Below, one piece after another: positions 11,997 to 24,777 of a stretch of DNA of 64,000 nucleotides. A model generated the notes under the pieces. It was not told the DNA's origin, did not search any database, and was given only the letters and a program-made list of their open reading frames with translations. Position 1 is the first letter of the stretch, and each line of letters starts with the position of its first letter. The position numbers and the translations under genes are program-made. Location of the stretch: NCBI GenBank assembly GCA_003116995.1, contig BDSL01000001.1, forward strand, positions 2,976,001 through 3,040,000, written 5' to 3'. The DNA is from Yamagishiella unicocca. Its lineage: Eukaryota; Chlorophyta; Chlorophyceae; Chlamydomonadales; Volvocaceae.

Positions 11997-14719
11997 GTCG
12001 CGGCCAGCAGAGGAAAGCAGCAACAGACCAGTGATCCTGGTGATTTTGCGTGCATGAGGTGTAATAGGCAGGGCTGTCGTGCGGGGACTGATGGCGCAAG
12101 ACGGAGGTCATCGCAAGGATAGCCGCGCGCAACCCTCAACCAAGGCATTCATGTAATAGCCTGGCTGTCGGCCCACTCGTTGCTTTGTACCAATAGGCCG
12201 TGATTGGCTACCAGTTCTGCCCTAGGATTGGCTAACGCTCGACGTGCGTGAGCAGGGTTTTTCGCTGGCTGAAGTGCTCGAGGGTGGGATGCCCCTTGCC
12301 GTGTGAGGGGCGAGGGGGCGTGCCGTCTGAGCGGACGCGTATTTGCGCTCTGGGGGGGCCGTTTGGCAGCATATGAAATGGTATTCGTTGGGGCATCCAG
12401 GCTTCCAGAGGGTGTGTCGGTGGGGCGTGTGACGAAGTGTCCAATGGAGCTTGCCATTACGTAAACGTCAAATGGAGCGGTGCTTAAGAGTGCGGAGGAT
12501 GGCGAGGAGCCTCGAGGAGATGTCGCGCATCGCCAGCCGACCCTAGCAAGACAGGGCGGCCACGCTTGCGGGCGTCGCGAAGACGACAGCTGGGATTCCG
12601 TATTTTGCCAGGAGCTGTTAAGGCGTTGATGAGTGGACTATCATGGGCGATTTCCCCTGCAGGTTTAGTAGGTATTGCATAGGACAATTGGCAAGGGTCC
12701 AGCTTAAGCGCACATGGCAGTATTGCGTGGATAATAGGTTGTGCCTTGCTGCGGCCGGTCTTGCGGCTGTCAAGGGGGGCAAGGCGGGCGCGTGGCCTGA
12801 GGCTACTCGCTGGTTGTTGGTCGGTGACGGCCTTCATGTATTTTCAATCTGACAGCCATGCCGCGGATTGTCTTTTTATTATGCGACGGCATTGTATTGG
12901 TTGCAACGAAGTCGTTTTCTACTACACTGCCGAGCAGTATACCATGCGACGGGGCGTAACGGGGTTTAGCATGGGTACGCGTGCCGTGGGCACGTTGCCC
13001 AACTCAGGGCTTTAAGTCCAACCTCCGCATTGGCTCCTTTAGGCCTCGTCAGATGCCCGCGGGTTTCGCCATGTCCTCGTGCCGTGCCGCTCATGACAGG
13101 TACGACACAAAGGGATTGTCCTGTGCTGCTCATCATATGAACAATACGAAGGGATCCACCACCATCAGCAGCAATCTGTACGGTATCTGTTGTTAAACAA
13201 TTACCATTACCACGTCCTCGTACATTCGATGGACCCACGTCTGCTTGCTTGCTGCCGTATCCGTCTTTGGGGGTGGCGGAATCTGCGCACACGGGACGAG
13301 CCGGGGGCACGAAAGTCCTAGGCCGCCTGTCCCCCCAACCCTCATTAGTCTTATACTAGCCGTGCGTAGGATGCCACGCGTATATGAGCAGCATATAATA
13401 ATACCGCTTAACCTTCTTAACCGCAAGGCCAACCGTTCACTGACCGTCGGAGCGCCGCAAGTATCGGAACATACTCGACGGCCTGGCTGGTAAGCAACCA
13501 CCGAACGAACCCCACCGGAGCAGGCAGCTGCCCTGACAGTTGCTTCGTCAGCCGTGCTGCGGTGTCGGGACCGGCAGCACACGAGCTCATCATGTCCGTA
13601 CAACTGACTCAGTTCATGAGCCGTTGGTCCATGGTAAGTTGTTGGTTGCCCGCTCACAATCCCCTCGCCGCAGCTGGGAAGATGCGGCGAAAGAAACACT
13701 CTCCTCAATCCGGGGCCAGACGCCCGCGCAGCCAGTCCTCTACACTCCCGAAGGTGCATGAGCCCCAATGGCATAACTTTAGTCCTAAACGGATAGGTAA
13801 ATTCGCCGGCCGCTAATACGAGTTGAATGGGCGAGCGCTGACCGCCCCCGGTCAGCTCCCATAAGTAAGGACGGCCGTTCGCGCCGTAGAACCCGCGCGC
13901 CCCATAAGTACACTGTGCAGCCACAGTTGAGATTTAGGATCAGCCGGTGACAGGCTGGGCTCTTTAACCTTGCTGTTCCATGACAACCACCAACCACCGA
14001 CATGCCGCCAGCTTCCACGTTATCACTGCCGCGTGCTGCCTCCCTAAACTTCGTTCGCACATCACAGGAACGGGTCCTGCGACGGCTCAGCGTGTGACCC
14101 CCCCCCAATCGACGCCACCCCCCAACACCGATACCATAAGATCTGCCATCTTCCTCCAGCGGCCCACCTTCAGCGCCCAACCGGCCGTTCGATGGAAGGT
14201 AGCACATAGCACATAGGAAGGGGACACACACGATGCTGCCGCGCCAGCGGGCTTCGTTGTGTCGAGTTCCAAAATATTGCGCCTCCCACCACGGCTGGAA
14301 GGCTGATGACCCTCGCAACCATGATGGGTCGCGCACAAGTGTGACATTGAGAACACGACCATCTCAATAAAGCCATACGCCATCATACCGCAGACGACAG
14401 CTCGTCGTACGCACCAGCACCCACATCAGTCGAAGCGATGCCGCTAGGGAGTACTAATCCTTGGAATGACGTCCAAAGCCCAACACGATATCAGCTCCCG
14501 CATCATCGCTTCATCATTGCGCTGCATTTACATATACTCACCAACCGCACGCCGCCGCCCATCGTTGCCGTATGCGCCAGGTGTTGCCGAGCTGGGGCGC
14601 TGACCCTTCCCCAAGCCCGCCGCCATCCCACCCCGCAAACACACAGCCCCCAGGGCCACCTGCCCACCTGCCTCAGCCACTAACAGACACACGAGAATTA
14701 GCCGTACACTACAACCCGG
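11997..14719. other. Convergent intergenic region
   Basis: The stretch lies between the 3' ends of the membrane-protein gene (+) and the SBP gene (-). It contains TGTAA at 12058 and 12152 for the plus gene, and TTACA at 14528 (TGTAA on the minus strand, about 190 bases past the SBP stop). Composition is mixed and less GC-rich than the genes. No convincing gene, RNA or element was found in the remainder. Confidence 0.6.
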
Positions 14720-17700
14720 TCAAACTTGCGCGACAGCACCGCCGCTCCGGCCGGCAAATGAAACCAGCAGCGCGGCAAGCAGCACCGCCACCGTCACCAC
14801 CACCGTCAGCCAATGGGCAGCCGCCAGGCTGTCGCCGAAAGCACGGCCGCTCATGTTCCGTACAGCCCGCCACACGCCGCACGCCGCTGCCGTCGCCACG
14901 CCCGTACGCACGACCTGCAGGAGATCGTCCAATGGCACGACTCCAGGGACGGCTGCGGTGCCCTGCACCTCCCCGCTCACACACGTGTCCTTTCCGCCAT
15001 TTCGGAGCTTTCCCTTCCCGCATTCGCCCTGGCTCTGTTCCTCACCCTGCTGCTCGACTCCGCCCGCGGCTGCGGCGTCCGCGCCCTTGAGCTGCTGCTC
15101 CTGCTGCCGCAGCTGCTGCTGCGCCGCCCGCAAGCTGCGCCTCAGCTTCAGCCAGTCCTCCGTCGAGTCACTCAGGAAGGGCGCTAGCGCCACGGCTCCA
15201 GTGCTTGCTGCGACATTGGACTCGGACACAGGCGCGGACCCACAGGCCGCCGTCGTCGGCTGCAGCCAGACGGTCCCGCCATCGCGGCTCTCCTCCAGGG
15301 CCCCGCTGCTGCCCTTCTCAGCTTGTGGCGGAGCGGAAACCTTTTCTTCGCAGGCGGGAGAAGCCAGGTCCGCAGGCGGGAGCAATTGGTGAAGCACGTG
15401 GAACGGCTGCGCCGAAACCAGCGGGCCGCCAGCACGTGACCCCGGGGCAACAGCAACCACGCCCCGCCCCGCAACCTCGCCACGTGTTTCCGTCTCCACG
15501 CCCATCTGCAGGTTATCTGCGTCTTGCTGCATCGTCGCCACTGCATCCGACAGTCGAACGCCGCTCCTCCAGATCCCCCGCCGCTCCCGGAAATCCTCAA
15601 CGCTGTCAGTCGTTCTACTGCCTCTGCCGTCGCCGGGCTCCGCCGCCGCAGCCGCCTGCGGGACGAACACCATCTCCTCCATGGGAGCCTCGCCAGTGAG
15701 GTCCCGGCTGCAGCAGCCAGCTGCGGCGACCGTGATGTGTTCCGTTGGCTCATCGCTGCCCCAGGAGCGGTAAGCGGTGTTGGAACCCGAGTTGGAGGCG
15801 CCCGAGTGGCCGGCGGCGGCGGTGACAGTGACGGTGATGAAGGTGGGCTGGCCAGCCACGGGTGTCGTGATCATACTCAGGGACCTTTCGAGCTGTGGTC
15901 GGGGAGGGCGGAGCCGCGAGAGTCAGCATCGCAGCAAGGACGTGTAGGGTCGTGGAGAACCCGTGCAGGGAAAACAACGGGGAAACGAACGAGTTGTTGG
16001 AGCTGGAGGAAGCGCGCGACGAGATCAGGACAGAGGCGTGAGCCGGCGTCCCGACTCGCGAGAGATGACGGGAAACGAACAGACAGCCGCTCATGAAGCG
16101 CAAACATCCTCCGTGGCTACTCGCAAGGTCCCCAACGGGGGACGCCGGAGCCTGGCCCCGCCCCTAGCCCCGCCCCCGCCCCCGCTCTGCCCCGCCCCGC
16201 CCCGCGCCGTACCTGCTGTCGGACGTAAGTGGCCGGTGTCCTGCCCGCTGCGTCCGTTACCGTGTTCCACAGCTCCGTTACGTTAGGTCCAGCGCAGTGA
16301 CATGCATGCATCATGGCCGTGTTGATGGGCTGCAGGGCGGCGATGTGCAGGGGCGTGATTCGGAACGGGCCTGGAGCGGGGCGGGGGCGGCGGGGGGGCG
16401 AGGGCGGGGGCAGGGGCAGGAGCGGGGCGGGGTCAGTGATCCAACCAGTAAAGCCAGCCAGGCGCACACGCAGGGGCTGGGCCGTGGAGGTGGGGAAACC
16501 GTATACCAAGCGAGGCGCGTGGCGGGCATGGGCGGCAGCCTGCAGCCGGCCCACACAAAGACTTCCGTGATGCATCGACGCCGCCCTGTTCTACCGCCGC
16601 CCCGACGCGTCCTAACCGTCACGAGCAGCCTGCCTGCCCTTCCCGTGACAGCCAGCAACCCCCAACCACCAACCACCAACCAACAGACCGACGCCCGCAC
16701 CTGTGACCTGCGCGAAGTTGCACGACATGCGGTGGTCGCTGGCGCGCCGCACCAGCAGTTGCACCGCTTGCGGGTTGCCGCTGCGTACCGCCCGGTGCAG
16801 CAGCGGGAGGCCTCCGGGGCCGCCCGCCGCCTCCACCGCCTGGAACACGGCGGCCAGGTCGCCGAAGAAGACGTACTCCAACATGAAGTCCAGCAGCCAC
16901 GACATGACGGTGGGCATGCCGCTGTCCGTCTGCAGAGGGGCGCGGCGAGGGCGGTTGGGTGGGTGGGTGGGTGAGTGGAAACGGGTCAGTCGACGAAGTG
17001 TGGATGGGTCGGTTGCTGGTATGGTACATGCCAACATGTCCCAAAGGCACATCCTAGTAAACAGCTGAGGAGGCGGGGCAGGCGAGACGGCCCGCTGCGT
17101 GGAATACATGTTCTTTGGTTGCCTTATGGTATTTTTGTTACGCTGTGGCGCTGTGGGTGAGATGAGTTGGCGCAACGACGGATCGAGGTACAAGGTACAT
17201 CGAAGTTGCAAGCGCCCATGCCGGGGTCGCATCAACACCGTCCACTATCCCTTTAATGCTTTTAAACCCCAGCGGTACGATACTGCTGTCATGCCGCTGT
17301 CGTACCGCGAAAGCCAGTAGCTGCGGAGTCAGCGCTGACACGCGGTTGAGGTGCTTCTTCGCGAGCCGCGGCCGGCCCATCAGCTCCGACCGTGAATCCA
17401 CCAGCGCCGGTGTAGTCATGTTCGGAGCATCAGCCGGCGCAACGACCCGCTGGTCGGCACCTGTAGAGGAGGAGGGCGCGACGGGGAGGGCGGAGCGGGG
17501 AGTTCTTCGGTCGGTAGCTTGAGCGTTGGACGGCGGCCGGGAGGCGGCGGCGAGCGGTGCGGTGCTGCGTCCGCCGCATCTATGATGTCAGACCGGACCA
17601 GCGACCAAGAAGCAGCAGAGGAACAGCAACAGGGTATTGACCGGGATGGCACTTCGCTGCGGAAGCTGCGGTCGCTGTCGAAGTGCTTGCCGTCGCCCAA

Positions 17701-20700
17701 GAGCGCGCACACCCAGGGCGCCACACGACGCCGTCAACGTAGTGCTACTCACGCACCTGACGCAATGCCGCGCCCAAGAAACGCCGTACAGTTCCTCACA
17801 GCCAACCCGCTCCTTCCCCGCGCCAACTATACTGTCCGGGCGCGTAAACGGTTTTTACAAGTCCCCCCCACGAGGAGCACTCACCGCCTCCCCCGCTGCG
17901 GGAATTCCACGAGTTGCTGTCGATGTCGCCCGTGTTGGCCGCCTCGCTGCCGCTTCCCCCCCCCCTAATCTCCGCCTCGGCCTCCGCCGCCTCGGCCCCC
18001 GCCTCAGCCCCCGCCTCGGCCTCCGCCAGCAAGGCCAGCATGGGCACCGGCAGCAGCACGTGCTGGCTGACTCGGGTGACGTAATCGAGCACCATGCCGA
18101 GATCGCAGAGGAACGCTCGTAACCTGCGATGGTGGGTGGTCACAATTAGAGCAGCCACGAATAGTCCGCGGGGGGGGGGGGGTTGCGGGCGCTGGCCCGG
18201 CGGGAGGAAGGGGGTGGGCGCTGGCGAAGGAATTGCGCGACACGCACCCCGGCAATGTGATGCCCGACGTAGCACGTGCGTGTGAGTCATGCAGCGAGCG
18301 GAAGGAGCGGCGAACCACGAAGAAGGAGAAACGTCTCGCGGATTTGGATATTGGGAGCAAACGCCCAGCCGGTCGCAGCGGCGGCGCATCCTCTCAACCT
18401 CTCTGTCCGACGCATGCGGTGGCGGCCGCAGGCTGCCAAGGGTGACACCGAGCGTGCCGGGTTTGGCAGAACACGTGCGGGAAGTGGGGTCTACTGGCGT
18501 CTTGGCCCCATCTCCTCCAACGTTGACCATGCGCCAACTATCCTGTCCCGTCGCGGAAACGGTTCTTATGCCCACCCCCCCACGTTTCCTAATCGGTCCT
18601 CCCCTCCACTGCCGACCCACGGGGCTCCTCTCATACCTCCTTCCCGTCTGTTTGGCCGTCGTGGCCTTGTTGATCTCAAGCGCCATCTCCGAATCCGGCA
18701 CCGACAGCACCGGCAGCCACTCGCTGATGGACGTGCCGCCGCCGCCCAGGGCCTCCTCCCACTCCAGCATCATCAGTCCGGGCTCAGGCGCCTCCACCAC
18801 CACGTTCACTAGCTGCTGCCGTGATCCGTGTCGGGGGCCGGGTAGGGAGAGGTGCACAACACGTCGCGAGGTCAGTCGGCCGAGGCCGGCTGGGCCTCAC
18901 TGAGGGGCTTCGTAAAACCCTAAACCCTGAAGCCCTAAACCCCGAGACCCGTAGCACTGCCCCGTGGCCTCGCCCAGGGGCGTTATCCTGTGCACCTCGG
19001 CAGCCCCAGGGGCATGTACAAAAGCATGCAGTGTCGCAGCAGCGGGTGGCGGACCAAAGCCCACCCGCCCCAAAGCGGCACCCACGCGTCCTACGTTGCC
19101 CCACAACGGCAAAGTACGACTCCCCTCTCCCCCCAAACCCAAACACGCCGCCGCAATGTTCCTGCGCCCCCCTATACCGGACCACCGTTTGATTTTTGTT
19201 TCCAGTTTTCAGTGCTGTAAACGCCAACATGCCAGCGCCCAGCCAGCTGCCCTTCATACCGTGCAGTCCGCCACGGCCTCCGTGCGGTGACTACCCGGCA
19301 GCGTGCCGGCGATCAGGAGGTCCGGCAGGTCCCCGGCGCCGAAGGGCCGAAGCTTCGGGAAGCTTCCCGACGTTGGAGCCGCGACGCTGCAAGGCACGTG
19401 GGAGCCCTGGCAGCGGATGTGGGGCCGGTGGCTGGGACCTGTGAGGTGCGACCCTGTGGCCTGCAGCTCGCAGGGACCGCCTGTAGGGGTGAGCGAGAAC
19501 GCGCGTGTGTGTATGAGTTTTATACATGCTGCGCTGAGCCGCGAAGGAGACTGAGCGCGAAGAGACCAAGGAATCCGGAGGCAGGGCGAGGCGCCAATAG
19601 TTACCGAAAGAAGTGTGTGTGTGCGTGTGTGTTTTGGGGTACGGGGGAAAGGCGGGGGCGGGGCATGGGGGTAACGCACCGGGGGCAGGAGGCTGGGTGC
19701 AGGCCGGCAGTCAGCCGGTAACTCGCGGAGGCTTCCAAGGGCCGCAGCAGCAAGGCCGGCGAAGTGAGGAAAGCGGGCAAGATGGAGTGCGTGGGCGGCC
19801 GCGGTGCAGTGGCGTCTGGGCCGCGCTGCCGCCTCGCCTCACCTGCCACCACGGCGACGGGTGCCACTGACAGCAGCAGCGGCGTGAGCATCCCCGACAC
19901 TGTGCCTCGGGCGTCAGAGACGTAGCGGCCCATGTCTCGGCTGGAGATGGTGAGGACCTGGGGGCGGGGCACGTGGGGCGCGGGAGGGCTTGGCGGCGGC
20001 GGCGGGCGCGGGATCGTCGCACAACGCCGCTCGCGGCACGCATCTCACTCGGGCTCACTCGCGTCGTTGGGAGGAGCCCGCTGCTGCTGCTGCTGCTGCA
20101 AGACGCGCTGTAATGGCCCCCGCAGCGCCCGCGTGGTTCCTGAGCGGGGAGACTAGCGCAGCATCCCAAAAGCGCATGCAGCCACGCACTCACGCATCCG
20201 CCCCCGCAGCCCGCACCTCATGCCCCATCGATACGGACATGGCCTGCACGGCGCGTGGCCCCAGCAGCTTCTTGAAGGACGCCCCAGCCGCGCGCACGTT
20301 GCCCGAGTGCATCACGAACGAGCTGAGCCGCCCCGCACCGCTGGCGGCGCCACCGCCAGGCTTCGACGTCCCAGCTCCCTGGGCGTCTGCCTGCAACGCT
20401 TCCGCGCCCGCTGCTGCTGCCTCCAGATTTGCCATCTCCTTGTCGGAGGGTTCCAGGCCCTGAAGCACGCGCCCTTTGCCTTCGGAGCCCGAGTGCTTCG
20501 GCGTCGCCGCCGACGCCGCCGGTGCCGCCGTCTCCGCCGTCGGCATTCGCGAGCCGTACGACGCCCCGGCATTGCTGGCGCCAGCGGCGCTGCCGTCTTC
20601 GGTGCCGGCCGTGGGGTTGATGGCTGCTGCCCCCGCCTCACGCATGTACACATCCAAGATGAGCTGAGTGCAGCCCGGACGGATGGCCCCCTGTACGACA

Positions 20701-23700
20701 TCTGCGGGCGCCGCCGCCAGCCAGGAGCCCATGGCCGTCAGCAGGTCCGCCGGCAGGTCGTGGGGGTGGACGTTGTGGAGCTTGAAGCACACGCGCTCGA
20801 GGGTGGCGGCCTATTGGGCCGGGTTGGGTTGGGTTGGGTTGGGTTGGGTTGGGTTGCGTTGGGTTGGGTTGGGTTGGCTTCAGGGCGGGATGGGCCGAGG
20901 GCTTCCTCGTTGACCAGCAGCAACGCCTGGAGCGCGGTGTGTGGGTAGCCGCGTCGCGCTCGGGTGTTTTGTTTGTGCCGTACTCACGTCATGCCCGGTG
21001 TGGTACACGGCGCCGTTGCCCCCCTCATCCATCAGCATGTCCAAGGCGGCGTCAATCTCATCGGGACTGCACCAGCCGCTGCGCCCATCGCCTGCCTCGG
21101 GTATAGAGGCCATCGCTGACCCCCCCCGGCCTCCGCCGTACATCCCCCTGCCCGACGGGTCGTTGTGCCCGCCGTACATCCGGGGGTCGGACAGCGCGGT
21201 TTCGTTGCTGCTGCGGTGGCCGCCAGTGCGGCTGCCGTCGTGTACGGAACTGCCGCCGCCGCCTGAGCCGCCCGACAGCGCTTCGGGGGAGGCTTGTCCC
21301 AGCGCGTGCAACATCCGCATGCCGCTGCCGCTGCCGCCGCCGCCGCCGCCGCCGCCGGAATCTTGCCGCAACCTTTGTATCTGCGCCAGGGCGGCCGCGG
21401 AGCCCGCATCCAGTGCATCCACTTCCATGTTGTCAGGCTTCGGCAGCAGCTGCAGCAGGTCGGCATAGCCCGGCGAGTTGTGGTGCCGTTGCTGCAGCAG
21501 CTGCTGCTGGTGCTGGTGCAGCAGCTGCTGCTGGTGCTGCTGGTGCTGCTGCAGCTGCTGCAGCTGCTGCAGCTGCAGCAGCTGCAGCTGCTGCCGGGGC
21601 CCGAGCTCCGGTCCCATGCATGCGTCTCCTGGGCCGCTCTCCACCTTGACCCGCGCCTGCTGGGGCGCCAGCAGTCCGGAGGGTGGCGACACGGCGTAGA
21701 GCTGCCGTGCGGACATCGTCAGCGCCTGGGCAGCTGGGCGTTGGGCCTGGCTCAGCGGCAGAAGCGCTGATTGCACTAGCGAGTCAGCGCTTCCAGAGGT
21801 GCGCCCGGGGAGCGCCGCTCGGGTGCCGCCGGAGCGCGTCAGGGTGTCGTGCTGGTGCTGCGGCGGCGGCACCCCCCCGATGGACAACTGCGAGGGAAGG
21901 GGGAGCGATGGGAGCATTGGGTTGGGATCGGAGCATGCTGCCGCGAAACGATACAGCTTCTTCAGGCAGGCGAGGGCCGTATTCCATTCTGGCTTCTGAC
22001 ATTTGGGCGGTTGAAGGCCGGACTTCGGTGCCTACATACATGACAAACGCTACCTGGCAGCCGCAAACAGCACCCTGCGTACAATTCATGCCGCGTCTCA
22101 GGATGAACAGCCCCCCCGACGACCAGGAGCTGTGCGGTCCTAGCAAGTGAGTCTAGCTCGAGAACCCCAATACAAGCAGGGTGCCAGTAGACGGGCCAAA
22201 TGGAGAGATTCGCATCCAGCTCCCAAGCAAAACACACCCACCCCACTCCCCTGCCAGAGCCCCTGGCGCCCCATCTGCGCGACCCCCATAGGTGCCCCGC
22301 CCCTCCCGCCCTGACCCCGCCAACACCCACCACCCACCCACATCACCCACCTCACGGTAGATGTCCCGCAGCTGCATCTCCAATCCCATGTCCCCGGCCA
22401 CGCGGCTGCTGCTGTGGCTCAGGAGGGGTGACAACGGAGCGCCGCCAGCAGCACCGCCCGGATGCAAAGCGCTATCACCCGCCAGCAACCTCGACGGTGC
22501 CGCACCCGAAAGCAACGACTCGCCGCCATGACCACTGTTAGCTCGGTCGTAACCCACAGTGCCCCTAGGAGGTTCCTGGAACCGCTGCTGACCGGGCCGG
22601 TCACCGAAGCTCATCGGTGCCCCGCCCAGCTGCAGCCCGCACGTGCGACCAACCGAATGGCCGTACGGCGCGTCCAGAAACAAGGGCATCATGGGGCTGT
22701 TCCTGCGGTCGTTGGTGGCTGGGTTGTTGTCGCCGCCCAATTGGATGTCACGGTAAGGCATAGGGCCCGAATGGCCGTCGAGAATGCTCGAGGCGGCCGC
22801 AGGGTCTCGCCGTGCCGGCAGCAGAGCCGACCCCTGGGGGAGGAACAGCTGCAGCACGTCCGGTAGGTTCTCGCCGCCGTCGCCGCCGCCAACTGCCCCC
22901 CTAGACAGGCCCAGAGCGCCGGAGCTTCCCCGCGCAAGCGCCTGCGGCAGCTGCTGCTGAAAGGCCGGCTGAGAGGAGGTGGCGGCGGTGCTGGCGCCGC
23001 TGCGTCGGTTGACCTCCACCGCGCCAGCGGCAGCCGAGTCAGCTCCGTCGCCGCTGTTGGCGGGCAGGACTCCAAACGCGGACGGCTGCTCGTTTGGGGC
23101 CACGTCCTGCTGAGGCTGTCGAGGTCGAGAGGGGCGCGTTACGTCATCCTCACGTGCATCATGTGGGCGGCAGGGTGGTGCGCGATGGGGGCACGCTTGG
23201 CCTGGGACGAATCGCATTTTGTGGCTCGGCTCTCTGCATGTGGAAACAGCAGGGAAATGCGTCCCGGCATGGCACGCTACGGGGCCCCGGCATGAGCCCA
23301 ACTGGACTGTGTCTTGGGGCGGACTTGCATGGTGGGTGCAAAGCCCGCTCACGACCAGGCTGACCGCCACCACAGCGCCGTCCCAACCCAGCCCCCTCGG
23401 CCTCCAGCCGGCGCTGCACAGTGGCCCATTTGCGCCGCCAACGTTTCGAGTGGAATCCTCCCCCCTTCACGGTCGTCCGCAGCGGCAACTGCGCTGCCGA
23501 CGTCGTCCACTCGTCAGCCGGCCCCCCTCCCCGCGCACTGTCTTGGAACCCGGGGCCGCACCTCAGACTCCTTGCCGGACGAGGTGGAGCGGGAGCAGCT
23601 GTTGCGCTGCGTGGCGTCCTGCAGTCGAGTGTCCTTCCCCCGCCCGCCGCTGCGCCCTGCACCCTGGGCTTTGCTGCTGTTGCGCTTGATACGGAGGCGC

Positions 23701-24777
23701 TCCAGCATGGCTCGGCATGTCCTGCGTGCCGGAAGGGAGGAAGGCGACGGGCGGGAGAAAAGAGGAACAGGAACAGGAACAGGAGGAGGGGCTGTAATCG
23801 AGTGAGACGCAGCTGGTGGGTTGGTCGGGCAAGGTCAGGCGCCCGGCAGGTGGTAGGTATCCATGGTACGCCAGGTGCGAGGCAATTCCTTTGCAACACC
23901 GCATAATAACATGACCAGCGTGCTCGATGGACGGGAGCTGCAAATGCGGGACGAGCAGCGGCTACGAGGCATGATCCTGTTGTGATCTGACTGGGGGTGC
24001 CCGCTCGACCCAGGCGAGGTTGTGGCCGGGCTTCGGTGCTGGCACCGCATGAGTGCAGCAGTGCATCGTTCCAAAAATGTGTGAGTGCAGCGATGGGGGG
24101 TCACCTCTGGGGCCCATCGAACTCCTTCACGTGATGAAACCTGCAAGGGCGGTGGGACATCAGGGAGGATGATGGATTACGGCATTATACATTGATGTAG
24201 GCTCGATCCTGTCCAAGGGCCGATCATGACATGGGGCAAACCGTGACAAGTGTACGGCTGCTCATGGGGAAGAGAAGCGTGGCCGGAAGGCGTATTGTGC
24301 GCAACCGGTCCTGACCTGGAGCACTGCTGGCAAAAGCGACTTGGCACGCCCTCCACCACAAGCACCTGCACAGGGGGGAAGCAGTACGGACACTATTGCT
24401 TGCTTCCCTAGGCCTTGTGTACCGCATAACCAGAGATAGACAGCAATCCCCAGCTGTCTACAGTGTTCGGAGCTTTGTAAACGCTAAGTATGGAAGTTGC
24501 CAGAACACCGCCACTAAAGCGTCCACTTTTTGACAGTACATACCGGCGACTTGAGATGCTCCCTGCATATACGATATTTCCTGTGTATGTTCAACAGCGA
24601 AAGTTACGCGACGGAGTAGCCACATGGTTGCGGCCCGGAGTTGCCCGTCGGCCCACTAGAATTGCCTTCCCTTATAATGCCACGGAACATGGCATGTTAT
24701 ACAGGCGCATCAACTGCGTGTGAGACTTGCCTGAAATACGCCAAGTCGCGCGAGAGGTCCGCAGTGCACCCAGGTAC
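14720..24777 (-). CDS. SBP-domain transcription factor, SPL1-like, with ankyrin repeats and C-terminal membrane segment (5' end missing)
   Basis: The SBP DNA-binding domain is spread over five exons: 24731-24777 (VPGCTADLS), 24544-24580 (KYRICREHLKSP), 24316-24365 (SRFCQQCSR), 24105-24140 (FHHVKEFDGPQ) and 23562-23721 (TCRAMLERLRIKRN). The spliced spacing, C-x16-C-x2-H and then C-x2-C-x3-H-x11-C, matches the family exactly. Next come low-complexity exons (about 23100-22351 and 21887-20988, the latter Gln-rich), then a block like plant SPL1 (VCFKLHNVHPHDLPADLL, AIRPGCTQLILDVYMRE; about 20810-20216). Exons follow near 19960-19830, 19460-19260, 18820-18637, 18123-17885 and 17460-17306, then ankyrin-type repeats in 16929-16701 (LPLLHRAVRSGNPQAVQLL) and about 16365-16213 (ITPLHIAALQ). 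The last exon, 15892-14720, ends with a hydrophobic stretch near the C terminus. Exons with checked boundaries join in frame. The exon holding the first zinc cysteine and the start codon was not found. Confidence 0.88.
17835..17884 (-). repeat. Donor-proximal intronic repeat, SBP intron copy A
   Basis: On the minus strand, shortly after the donor at 17884, the intron reads CGTGGGGGGG, then AAAAACCGTTTACGCG, then GGACAGTATAGTTGGCGC. The neighbouring upstream intron of the same gene has the same three blocks in the same order (18525-18590). The AACCGTTT core is shared with the copies near 2057 and 11221. Confidence 0.65.
18525..18590 (-). repeat. Donor-proximal intronic repeat, SBP intron copy B
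   Basis: This is the partner of the copy in the next intron: CGTGGGGGGG, then AGAACCGTTTCCGCG, then GGACAGGATAGTTGGCGC on the minus strand, about 50-110 bases inside the donor near 18636. Confidence 0.65.
20819..20879. repeat. Pentanucleotide GGGTT repeat
   Basis: About eleven GGGTT units with one interruption lie in an SBP-gene intron. On the gene's own strand they read AACCC and sit immediately before the AATAG acceptor at 20811, where a pyrimidine tract would be expected. The plus strand has regularly spaced GGG runs, which could form a G-quadruplex. The unit is not the TTTTAGGG telomere repeat known from Chlamydomonas. Confidence 0.85.

Noticed and set aside
18914..18960. Interstitial telomere repeat (CCCTAAACCCTGAAGCCCTAA)
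   Set aside because: Only a few imperfect units, not the TTTTAGGG type repeated in series; likewise CCCTAACCCC near the right edge.
20220..20948. 242-residue plus-strand open frame
   Set aside because: It is the antisense shadow of an SBP-factor exon that has clear family similarity on the minus strand.
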